Positions 54,586 to 62,067 of a DNA stretch of 64,000 nt are shown here, in pieces. How positions within the stretch are numbered: position 1 is the stretch's first letter; each line of letters begins with the position of its first letter. The position numbers and the translations under genes were made by a program. This DNA is from an uncultured Eubacteriales bacterium (GTDB taxonomy: Bacteria > Bacillota > Clostridia > Oscillospirales > Acutalibacteraceae), in NCBI GenBank assembly GCA_900315875.1, contig ONAX01000001.1:38783-102782 (forward strand), given 5' to 3'. The notes beneath the pieces were generated by a model, which saw only the letters and a list, made by a program, of their open reading frames with translations, was not told the DNA's origin and made no database searches.

Positions 54586-56214
54586 TTAGCCCTTGAACTC
54601 GAATTCGATCAAGGAAATCTTAAGCTTATCGCCGTTCTGGATGAGAACCTCCTGGTTCGGTGTAAGCTTGTTGCCGTTGATGTATGTGCCGTTCTTGGAG
54701 CCCATATCAACAACGTAGCATCTGCCTGCTCTTACTCTGATCTTGACATGCAGACGGCTTACTGAGTTATCATCAGCTATGCAGTAGTCAACTCTGCTTC
54801 TTTCCTTACCGATTGCAAACTCAGGCTTATTGATGATGATCTTCTCGCCGCTCTTTGTATTAACAAGAACGCCTGACGGAATTCCTACTGTTGCACCGCC
54901 GCCGAGAACTGTTGTCTCACCTGCGCCGTCGCTGAGGACTGTTGTCTCGCCTGCACCCTGTGCCGGGTTCATCGGAGGCTGGTTGTAGCCGCCCATCGGA
55001 GGCTGCGGAGGAGCCATCGGGGGCTGAGGCGGAGCCATCGGAGGCTGAGGCGGAAGCTGAGGCTGAGTTGCCGGAGGAGGCATTGAGCCGGGATATGTGC
55101 CGGGACGTGCCGGAGGCGGAACGGGAGCTGCCGGAGCGGGCTTTTTCTTTGTAAGCAGTACGATCATAACGATGATCAGAATTACTACTACAACTGCAAT
55201 ACCAACAATTACAATGATAATGATCATGTTGTTATTGTTGTCTTCTGCAGGAACTACAGGCTTGCTCTCTTCTGAGGGCTTGCTGTCAAGAGCAGGCTTG
55301 CTTTCTTCAACAGGTGTGCTATCAATTGCGGGTTTGCTGTCCTCTGTCGGCTTGCTGTCAACAGCCGGCTGGCTGTCGGGCTTGCTGTCAACTACGGGAG
55401 CTACAGTACCGCTTGACTCCTCATAGGGGATACCGAAGTTGTTGCATACATCCTTAACCTTCTGGATCGGAACTGCAATGTAACCGTCATCCTTCTTTGT
55501 AAAGGTAAGAGCAACTACGTCGCCTGCCTCGTTAATAACAGGACCGCCGATAAAACCGTTGATCGGGTTGCTCATTGCAAACTGGATGAACTTTGTCTCT
55601 TCCTCGATACGTGTTACCTTACCTTCGTTGATAACTGTCTTTTCTTCGCTGATTGCGGAGCTGACCTCATCAACAACAACTACATCCCAGATGTTATCGG
55701 TAGAATAACCGATGCTGTAGATGGTCTGTGTGGTTTCAACTGCGTTGCTGTCGCCGAGTACGAGAGCCTTGTAGGTCGACTTTTCAAGGTCAATAGACTG
55801 AGAAAGCTGCATTACAGCAAACTGCATCTTTGTATCCTTGAACTTGCTGGTGGCGTCAACGTATGCGTCGCCGATCTTAACCTTGAATCTGATCTTGGAT
55901 TCATCGAATACAAAGTTCTGACCAACATTACGAGTAAGTGCCTGCTCATAGTTGTAGCCGAGAATCTCTTTGCCTGTTACTACGGTCTGGCTGTTGATAA
56001 GGAAGCCTGTCATTGAGAGAACATGATACTGAGTCACGCCGTCAACATACAGACATTCTACCCATACAACGCCCTTTTCGTTTTCTTTGACTTCATCGGA
56101 AGCTGTTCCGGCTGCGGATGCGCTGATCGCAGAGCCGAAGACTGTAACAGCTGCCAGTGTCAGCGCCGTAACAACGGCAAACACTTTTGAAGCCAGTCTT
56201 TTTCTAAAGCCCAT
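54586..56214 (-). CDS. secreted pseudo-protease/TM/ETTVL/FHA transmembrane protein
   Basis: 542 residues from ATG 56214. It has a signal peptide (1-35), a trypsin-like domain (about 40-260), DSKP/EESKP repeats (about 276-322), and a TM segment (330-355). A proline-rich cytosolic spacer, two ETTVL motifs (423-427, 433-437) and an FHA domain (about 465-530; FAIGKERSRVDYCI, SVSRLHVKI, DMGSKNGTYINGN) follow. The protease fold lacks catalytic residues: GNSGGP reads GFIGGP and the TAxH region reads TGKEI. It probably senses something outside and signals through the FHA end. It is the first gene of the locus, behind a perfect promoter. Confidence 0.85.
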   Translation of the reverse strand: MGFRKRLASKVFAVVTALTLAAVTVFGSAISASAAGTASDEVKENEKGVVWVECLYVDGVTQYHVLSMTGFLINSQTVVTGKEILGYNYEQALTRNVGQNFVFDESKIRFKVKIGDAYVDATSKFKDTKMQFAVMQLSQSIDLEKSTYKALVLGDSNAVETTQTIYSIGYSTDNIWDVVVVDEVSSAISEEKTVINEGKVTRIEEETKFIQFAMSNPINGFIGGPVINEAGDVVALTFTKKDDGYIAVPIQKVKDVCNNFGIPYEESSGTVAPVVDSKPDSQPAVDSKPTEDSKPAIDSTPVEESKPALDSKPSEESKPVVPAEDNNNNMIIIIVIVGIAVVVVILIIVMIVLLTKKKPAPAAPVPPPARPGTYPGSMPPPATQPQLPPQPPMAPPQPPMAPPQPPMGGYNQPPMNPAQGAGETTVLSDGAGETTVLGGGATVGIPSGVLVNTKSGEKIIINKPEFAIGKERSRVDYCIADDNSVSRLHVKIRVRAGRCYVVDMGSKNGTYINGNKLTPNQEVLIQNGDKLKISLIEFEFKG

Positions 56215-56472
56215 ATAAAACATCCTTTCACTTTTGTGCAGGCAGGCCAAGGCTCCGGGGCACAGACTGACACAAATTTTTTATATCCAGAAGCTGTCGC
56301 TTCAAAGATCCGATAAATAATTCACTGCAGAAAACAGCAGTAAACACAAAAGATGCATCGAAAACCTTCAGAGAAAAATCATTTGTCGAAGCATAGTCCG
56401 GCAGAACCATAATCACAACTAATCCGGGACACACTCCGACAAGATTGAAATATTTTAAGGTTCACACAACCA

Positions 56473-56501
56473 ATTATATTATTTCAGGAAGGATTTGTCA
56501 A
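56473..56501 (-). promoter_or_regulatory. perfect consensus promoter of the secretion/signalling locus
   Basis: Minus strand TTGACA (56501-56496), a 17-base spacer and TATAAT (56478-56473). It gives a ~250-base leader before 56214. The rest of the 56215-56691 gap is AT-rich, with two short ATTTGTCAA direct repeats (near 56493 and 56592) and no other gene I can support. Confidence 0.9.
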
Positions 56502-56691
56502 CCGATTTTGTCGATTTCAGCAGAAAAAAGTAGTATTCAATATGCAGCAAATTTCACATCCAAACCTATACAATGTGAACAAATAGTCGTCAGATTTGTC
56601 AAATATTTCACGATTCAGACGTGTAATTTTATCATTAATTCATTTTTTCCGCTTGTTTTTGTCGGATGAATAAATTCAGCTCACAAAATAA

Positions 56692-56713
56692 GGGGAGGTG
56701 CAGTGACCTCCCC
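56692..56713 (-). terminator. terminator of the small hypothetical gene
   Basis: An 8-bp perfect stem GGGGAGGT/ACCTCCCC (56692-56699 with 56706-56713) is followed on the minus strand by TTATTTTG. Confidence 0.75.
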
Positions 56714-56801
56714 AATGAATTCGATGAAAAATATTTCTTCACAGCTCAAGGCTGCGATAATAAGCCTGTCTTATGCTTCACGTTTTTATTTCTTTAAAAC
56801 A

Positions 56802-57155
56802 TTATTGCTTTACTGCCTGCTCATATTCCTTTTCTAAGATTTCCTCCCAGCTGATATCATATCTGTCCTTTTCATATTTATCCCATATCTCTGAGATAGA
56901 CATCATACTGCCTGGAAACAAATAAAAATTAGTTTCATTGCAGTCTATTATCGGAAGATTATAGCTTACAACAATGTAAGACGGAGCTCTCCATGCTTTG
57001 TTTCCTCCATCCTGATATTCCTCCAGCTGAGGACACACGAGCCACAGTAAAAAAACCACAAAAACAACAATCTTCGTTATACTCATGGCAATATCCAATT
57101 TAGTTTTATTTTCTTTTTCAGATACAGAAACGGATCCGGAAATATTATTTTCCAC
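56802..57155 (-). CDS. hypothetical single-TM protein
   Basis: 117 residues from GTG 57155, where AGAGGGGGG is close upstream; a longer reading to 57215 has no clear RBS. A TM segment (about 26-46; IVVFVVFLLWLVCP) separates a Glu/Lys/Ser-rich cytosolic head from an acidic C-terminal domain. No family recognised. Neighbours are the secretion locus on one side and another small membrane protein on the other. Confidence 0.55.
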   Translation of the reverse strand: MENNISGSVSVSEKENKTKLDIAMSITKIVVFVVFLLWLVCPQLEEYQDGGNKAWRAPSYIVVSYNLPIIDCNETNFYLFPGSMMSISEIWDKYEKDRYDISWEEILEKEYEQAVKQ

Positions 57156-57274
57156 ATTGCCCCCCCTCTCAATAGCATTTACATATTGAGTCATAGTCAA
57201 TAAGTGTTCCATCAATCATATTGATACACTGTATTTTCTTATAGTCATCCATTCTGTTTTTAACGCGCTATTAT

Positions 57275-57571
57275 CTACTCAAACGTAATCGGCGTAAATA
57301 TTCTGTAAAGAAACAGTATAGTTATTACAACATCAATAATAAAAACTATGACGCTTATTACTATTGTAGTTTTAGACAAACCATTACTGCCTGCTTCATA
57401 ACGGATATCACAGAATTTTTTAAGACCAAGAAACCAGAACGGAAACAACATCGTTGCTCCGCTTACTCCGACAAACATATCAAGCAAAAAAGCTAAAATG
57501 GTCAGGGATGCGAAAACCATGCTGAATATTGCATATAGTCTTATGTGTTTATCCTGAGAATTATTACTCAT
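57275..57571 (-). CDS. hypothetical small membrane protein
   Basis: 98 residues with three hydrophobic segments (about 14-33, 37-50, 70-92). An RBS-like AGGGGA lies seven bases before the ATG. Base composition is more AT-rich than its neighbours. No family recognised. Confidence 0.55.
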   Translation of the reverse strand: MSNNSQDKHIRLYAIFSMVFASLTILAFLLDMFVGVSGATMLFPFWFLGLKKFCDIRYEAGSNGLSKTTIVISVIVFIIDVVITILFLYRIFTPITFE

Positions 57572-57677
57572 TGAAGTCCCCTACTTTCAACAATAATATA
57601 AAATCAAGTCACATCCGTTGCTACAATCGTAACAAAAACAAAAGGGTTTGTCAACATATTTCTCAATAATTATGAAA

Positions 57678-58640
57678 TCAGTTCGTAACTCCGCTTAACC
57701 TGCAAAGTTCGATAAGCTGTTCGTAGGTTTCAAGAGTGCCTGCGCGGCGGCGAAGTTCTGCTGCTCCCTTCATCCCCTTGAAATACCACGCGGCATGCTT
57801 TCTTGCCTCGCGCATTGCGATCTTTTCTCCCTTGTATTCGCACATCATCCGTACATGCCGCAGCAAAACAGTTATTCGCTCGGCGTGGGACACCGGCAGC
57901 AACGGTCTGTCGTAACCGATAAGGCTGTTTATTTCGCGGAATATCCACGGATTTCCCAGCGCTCCGCGACCCACCATAACAAGGTCACAGCCTGTGTGCT
58001 CGTACATTTTAGCGGCATCAGCTGCACTTGTTATGTCTCCGTTGCCGATTACGGGAATCCCGACGGATCTTTTAACCTCGCGGATTATATCCCAGTCCGC
58101 CGGCGGTGCATACTGCTGTTCACGCGTCCTGCCGTGAACGGTTATTGCCGCAGCTCCGTTCTTTTCGCAGATCTGAGCAACCTCAACGGCATTTACACTG
58201 CCGCTGTCCCAGCCCTTTCGGATTTTTACAGTAACCGGAACATCCACAGCACTGCTGACGGCCTTGACTATTTCTCCGCAAAGAGCAGGATTCTTCATAA
58301 GAGCTGCCCCTGAGCCGTTGCCTGCAATCTTAGGCGCCGGGCAGCCCATGTTGATATCAATTATTTCCGGACGATACCGCAGAGAAAACTGCGCTGCCCT
58401 TGCCATTACATCCGGCTCATAGCCGAAAAGCTGCACTGCCGCCGGACGCTCCTCGTCAGAAAGCCCGAGAAGCTCTGCCGATTTTTCGCTGCCGTAGGTC
58501 AGCCCCTTCGAGCTTACCATCTCACCTACGACATATGCCGCTCCGAATGACACGCACAGCTCACGGAAGGCTCTGTCCGTCACGCCTGCCATAGGCGCAA
58601 GCGCGGCATATCCGTTTATTTTCACATTTCCTATTTTCAT
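57678..58640 (-). CDS. dus: tRNA-dihydrouridine synthase
   Basis: FMN- and NADPH-dependent reduction of tRNA uridines. The 320-residue DusB-like protein has LAPMAGVTDRAFRELC, GEMVSSKGLTYGS, QLFGYEPD, DINMGCPAPKIAGNGSGAALM (catalytic Cys) and GNGDITSAADA, then MVGRGALGNPWIF. AAGGAGAAG precedes the ATG. The usual Firmicutes partners (greA, lysS) are not adjacent; its position next to small unknown genes is unremarkable. Confidence 0.94.
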   Translation of the reverse strand: MKIGNVKINGYAALAPMAGVTDRAFRELCVSFGAAYVVGEMVSSKGLTYGSEKSAELLGLSDEERPAAVQLFGYEPDVMARAAQFSLRYRPEIIDINMGCPAPKIAGNGSGAALMKNPALCGEIVKAVSSAVDVPVTVKIRKGWDSGSVNAVEVAQICEKNGAAAITVHGRTREQQYAPPADWDIIREVKRSVGIPVIGNGDITSAADAAKMYEHTGCDLVMVGRGALGNPWIFREINSLIGYDRPLLPVSHAERITVLLRHVRMMCEYKGEKIAMREARKHAAWYFKGMKGAAELRRRAGTLETYEQLIELCRLSGVTN

Positions 58641-58741
58641 TTCTTCTCCTTATTTCAAGGCAATCAATACATTCGTCTGCTCACAGTGACCGTCGGGCAT
58701 AGTTGACTGCCGGACCTTCACTTTATTATTTGCAATCTTTG

Positions 58742-59728
58742 TTATGTTCTCTCAGACCCGCACTCAGGGCAGAATTTTATTCCCGTTTCTTCAAACTTAT
58801 ATCCGCATTTCGGGCAGTAGGCGCACTTTCCGTCAGCCAGTTTCGAGGTATCATTCATGGGTGAGGGCTTGTATTCGCCGAAGGGCTTGTTCTTTCCGTC
58901 CTTATTGGCGTTCATCGCCTCCACCATAGTCATACCGATCATGCCTGCCATGCCCATCATGGGCGCCATTCCGGGAGAGCCCAGTCCGACAAAGCCCATC
59001 ATCTCCGGTTGAGTATCATCGGGACGGTACATCATCGTGTTGCGCGGAGCCACCTTTGCGCTGCCGGGTACCTCTATCTTATCCAGCATATCCTTACGGG
59101 CGAAAACGGAGGTCGGCATACTCATATCGCAGACCATCATAGTCGTGGTCAGCTTATCGGGATAAACCCTGACATTTGTAAAGCCGCCGAAATCCGACCT
59201 GATAAGATCCTCCGGCACAAGATATACTGCCTCTTTATCATAGGTATAGCTTACGACATGGAATTTTCCGCCGCAGCCGATCCAGCTCAGGCTGTTACCC
59301 TTTATTATCATCGGATTGCCGCCTTCGCCGCTTGCTCTCCACTCTGCCCATTCGCCCTGAAGTTCATCGAGGAATTCATCGTCACGGATGATGATATTGC
59401 GGAACGCGTCGCCGTCCACCTTTTTCAGGGTGTAGAGGGTCTCGCCCATAATTGTGTAGTAATACAGCATTTTAAGCTCGCCGTCCTCCCAGGCAAGCTC
59501 CTTTATCTCGGTCATCATATTCCCTTCATAGTCACGGGAAAGGATATTGTTCTCAAGAGTAATAACGGTGCGCTCGCCGGCTTCAAGCTTATCCGCATCG
59601 TAGGAAACTGTAGTCTCAAGACGCTTGCCCTTATCATAGCCCCTGACCAATAGCTTGTCATCATTGAATTCGAGGTAGTAATGATACCCCTCCTCCCAGT
59701 AGCCGTTGAGTTTGTCTGAGTATTTCAT
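58742..59728 (-). CDS. C-terminal zinc-ribbon protein of unknown function
   Basis: 328 residues from ATG 59728 (AGGAGG upstream). The N-terminal two thirds are beta-rich, with repeated YYLEFNDDKLLV, MLYYYTIMGETLYTLKKV and GNSLSWIGCGGKFHVVSY segments, suggesting lipocalin-like or pleckstrin-like strands. A Gly/Met-rich hinge (about 250-275) and a C-terminal zinc ribbon CAYCPKCGYKF...CPECGSE follow. The ribbon binds zinc by motif; the rest is unassigned. Confidence 0.7.
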   Translation of the reverse strand: MKYSDKLNGYWEEGYHYYLEFNDDKLLVRGYDKGKRLETTVSYDADKLEAGERTVITLENNILSRDYEGNMMTEIKELAWEDGELKMLYYYTIMGETLYTLKKVDGDAFRNIIIRDDEFLDELQGEWAEWRASGEGGNPMIIKGNSLSWIGCGGKFHVVSYTYDKEAVYLVPEDLIRSDFGGFTNVRVYPDKLTTTMMVCDMSMPTSVFARKDMLDKIEVPGSAKVAPRNTMMYRPDDTQPEMMGFVGLGSPGMAPMMGMAGMIGMTMVEAMNANKDGKNKPFGEYKPSPMNDTSKLADGKCAYCPKCGYKFEETGIKFCPECGSERT

Positions 59729-59748
59729 ATTTTGACCTCCTGACTGTA

Positions 59749-60069
59749 TCATTTTATATTCGTACTGATATAAAGTGCTTCATTGAATGCAAAGTTCACA
59801 TCCGCATTTTTGCACAAAATAGCGCAACTGCAACCGTGTCCGATTCTGTCTATTTCAAATCCATACATATAAAACCGCACAGGCTGTATCGGAATACCGG
59901 AATTTGTATATAACAGATCATTGCACGAGAAATCAATATCAGCCCTACCGATCAGAATCAATTGGTCATCTGCGCATGGTATTTTCGCAAGCAAATCCTC
60001 ATCAAGCTCAATTTCGGAATACGTCACATTACCTCTGCGGACTCCCAAAACAAAAAATGCTTCTTTCAT
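59749..60069 (-). CDS. hypothetical small protein
   Basis: 106 residues, beta-rich, several cysteines (GHGCSCAILCKNAD), no TM segment. The RBS is weak, so the start is uncertain. It lies just upstream of the zinc-ribbon gene (20-base gap). No family recognised. Confidence 0.45.
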   Translation of the reverse strand: MKEAFFVLGVRRGNVTYSEIELDEDLLAKIPCADDQLILIGRADIDFSCNDLLYTNSGIPIQPVRFYMYGFEIDRIGHGCSCAILCKNADVNFAFNEALYISTNIK

Positions 60070-60134
60070 TCAATTCTACACTCATTTCTGACTCGGATAT
60101 TTTTCCAGAATTTGACCCGTTACATATTTTCGAG

Positions 60135-61406
60135 CTACCCTTGACTTTTCTTTATCCTGTCCCAATACGCCTTATACGCTTGCTCGTTTTTGTTGTCGCC
60201 TGGAACGTAGTACACTGCATCCCGTACCCCATCCGGCAGATATTGCTGCTCTACCCAGTGATCCGGAAAATCGTGCGGATATTTGTAGAACTGACCCTTT
60301 ACAGCAGCGTCCGCACCGTCATAGTGTTTATTCTGCAGCTGTCTCGGGAAACCCCCGGCCTTTCCGGCTTCTATATCAGCCATTGCCGCGGCTATAGCCA
60401 TGTAGGCACTGTTGGATTTCGGTGACTGAGCCACAAGAATGACCGCATCCGCAAGGGGTATACGCGCTTCAGGCAGACCCACCATAAGAGCCGTATCCAC
60501 AGCCGCCTTGACAATGGGAATTATCTGCGGATTGGCAAGGCCTACATCCTCGCAGGCGCAGACCAGAAGCCGCCGGCAGGCAGAGGGAAGATCGTGTGCC
60601 GCAAGAATACGGGCAAGGTACAGAACAGCCGCATCCGGATCGGAGCCGCGCATGGATTTCTGAAAGGCGGAAAGCAGGTCATAATGCTCGTCACCCTCCC
60701 GGTCATAGCGCATGGCACTTTTCTGCGTTAGCTGTGACACGGTTTCGAGGGAAATATGTTTAACGCCGTCCCTTTCCGGAGTTGCATCAAATGACAGCTC
60801 AACCGCATTGAGTGCCTTTCTGACGTCGCCGCCGCATGCATAGGCAATATGCGCTGCGGTTTCCTCATCTACGTCAACCGGAACATCACTGTCCCCGGAC
60901 AAAACGTCAAATCCGCGCCGCACTGCCCTGATAACGTCATCTTTTTCAACCGGCTTGAATTCAAACACCGTGCAGCGGCTGAGTATTGCCCCGTAAACAT
61001 AAAAATACGGGTTTTCAGTGGTGGAAGCAATCAGCGTTATACTTCCGTTTTCTATATATTCCAGCAGCGTCTGCTGCTGCTTTTTATTGAAATACTGTAT
61101 CTCATCCAGGTACAGTAGGATACCGTTTATTCCCGAAAAACCCGACAGCTCCTCAAAAATAGCCTTAATGTCGGCAGTTGAGGCTGTCGTACCGTTAAGC
61201 TTTCGCAGGGTTCGGTTGGTCTTGCGCGCAATAAATGACGCCAGTGTCGTTTTGCCGACGCCCGAGGGGCCGTAAAAAACCATATTGGGAATGTGCCCGG
61301 ATTCAATGATATTTCTCAGCGGTCTGCCCTCATCAAGAAGATGGTGCTGACCAACAATATCCTCAAGTCTTTCCGGCCGTATTCTGTCAGCAAGCGGTGT
61401 ATCCAT
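60135..61406 (-). CDS. rarA: replication-associated recombination protein RarA (MgsA) ATPase
   Basis: Clamp-loader-type AAA+ ATPase acting at stalled replication forks. The 423-residue protein has LADRIRPERLEDIVGQHHLL, Walker A YGPSGVGKTTLA, Walker B LYLDEIQYF, sensor-1 STTENPYF and the C-terminal tetramerization region (YKYPHDFPDHWVEQQYLPDG). The ATG 61406 has CGGAGG eight bases upstream; a longer in-frame reading to 61487 crosses the promoter and is rejected. Confidence 0.95.
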   Translation of the reverse strand: MDTPLADRIRPERLEDIVGQHHLLDEGRPLRNIIESGHIPNMVFYGPSGVGKTTLASFIARKTNRTLRKLNGTTASTADIKAIFEELSGFSGINGILLYLDEIQYFNKKQQQTLLEYIENGSITLIASTTENPYFYVYGAILSRCTVFEFKPVEKDDVIRAVRRGFDVLSGDSDVPVDVDEETAAHIAYACGGDVRKALNAVELSFDATPERDGVKHISLETVSQLTQKSAMRYDREGDEHYDLLSAFQKSMRGSDPDAAVLYLARILAAHDLPSACRRLLVCACEDVGLANPQIIPIVKAAVDTALMVGLPEARIPLADAVILVAQSPKSNSAYMAIAAAMADIEAGKAGGFPRQLQNKHYDGADAAVKGQFYKYPHDFPDHWVEQQYLPDGVRDAVYYVPGDNKNEQAYKAYWDRIKKSQG

Positions 61407-61449
61407 ATTCCATCCTCCGATCAAAGCTAATTCCGCATCATCTGAACTG

Positions 61450-61478
61450 ATTATATCAAATATTCCATCCGAAATCAA
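61450..61478 (-). promoter_or_regulatory. promoter of rarA
   Basis: Minus strand TTGATT (61478-61473), a 17-base spacer and TATAAT (61455-61450), 44 bases before the rarA start codon. Confidence 0.75.
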
Positions 61479-61573
61479 TATCCACAAAAAGTACCAGAGA
61501 ATATGGCATAGAATAACACTGCCGCGATACCGTTTTTTATTCTTTCATTAATAATACTTTCGAAAAGCAAAAA

Positions 61574-61598
61574 GCGCTGCCGTAGTAAGCGGCAACGC
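61574..61598 (-). terminator. terminator for a leftward gene that is missing
   Basis: GCGCTGCCG (61574-61582) pairs with CGGCAACGC (61590-61598; one G-U). The T-run lies only on the minus strand (GCGCTTTTTGCTTTT). It would end a transcript entering from beyond 61600, where only rightward genes are found. Confidence 0.8.
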
Positions 61599-61614
61599 AA
61601 TTTTAAGTATTATT
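61599..61614. other. probable junction to foreign (Bacteroidota-like) sequence
   Basis: From here rightward the genes lack Shine-Dalgarno sites, point the other way, and encode Bacteroidales-type products. An assembly chimera is the simplest reading; the exact join is uncertain by tens of bases. Confidence 0.6.
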
Positions 61615-62067
61615 ATGAAAACTGTGAAGAAAATCATTATTATCGCTGTGGTGGCGCTGCTGCTCGGTTGCGGTCTGTGGGTGTTTATTCATTTCTTCTG
61701 GGAGTTCGGCTCCGGCGTCAAGGCCGGCGAACTGAATCAGGTTGTTTACAAAGGCTGGATCTGGAAAACCTATGAAGGCAGGCTCATCATGAGCGGATTC
61801 AAAAACGGAAAGAACGGGGGCGGGCTTCAGAGCAACGAATTCTCTTTCTCTGTAGACAAACATGCCGAAGGACGCAAAGCCAACGGAGCCGCTTATTCCG
61901 TGGCAGATTCGCTTATGCGCTGCAGCGGAAAAAACGTGCAGGTAAAATACAAAGAGTTCCGCGGCGCGCTCCCATGGCGCGGAATACAGAAATTCGTGGT
62001 CTATGACATCCTGTCCGTAAGCGATCCCAATCCGTTCAATACCATCCCCATAGACGCCGGCGAATGA
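61615..62067 (+). CDS. hypothetical membrane-anchored protein, Bacteroidota-like
   Basis: 150 residues with an N-terminal signal anchor (about 6-28) and a small extracytoplasmic domain of beta strands (VVYKGWIWKTYEGRLIMSGF, GKNVQVKYKEFRGALPWRG). The layout resembles short hypothetical proteins of Bacteroidales. There is no Shine-Dalgarno before the ATG, as usual in that phylum. The stop overlaps the following peptidase start (ATGA). Function unknown. Confidence 0.65.
   Translation: MKTVKKIIIIAVVALLLGCGLWVFIHFFWEFGSGVKAGELNQVVYKGWIWKTYEGRLIMSGFKNGKNGGGLQSNEFSFSVDKHAEGRKANGAAYSVADSLMRCSGKNVQVKYKEFRGALPWRGIQKFVVYDILSVSDPNPFNTIPIDAGE

Noticed and set aside
56228-56434. 68-residue ORF in the leader of the secretion locus
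   Set aside because: GTG start without a placed RBS and hydrophobic patches only; more likely chance.
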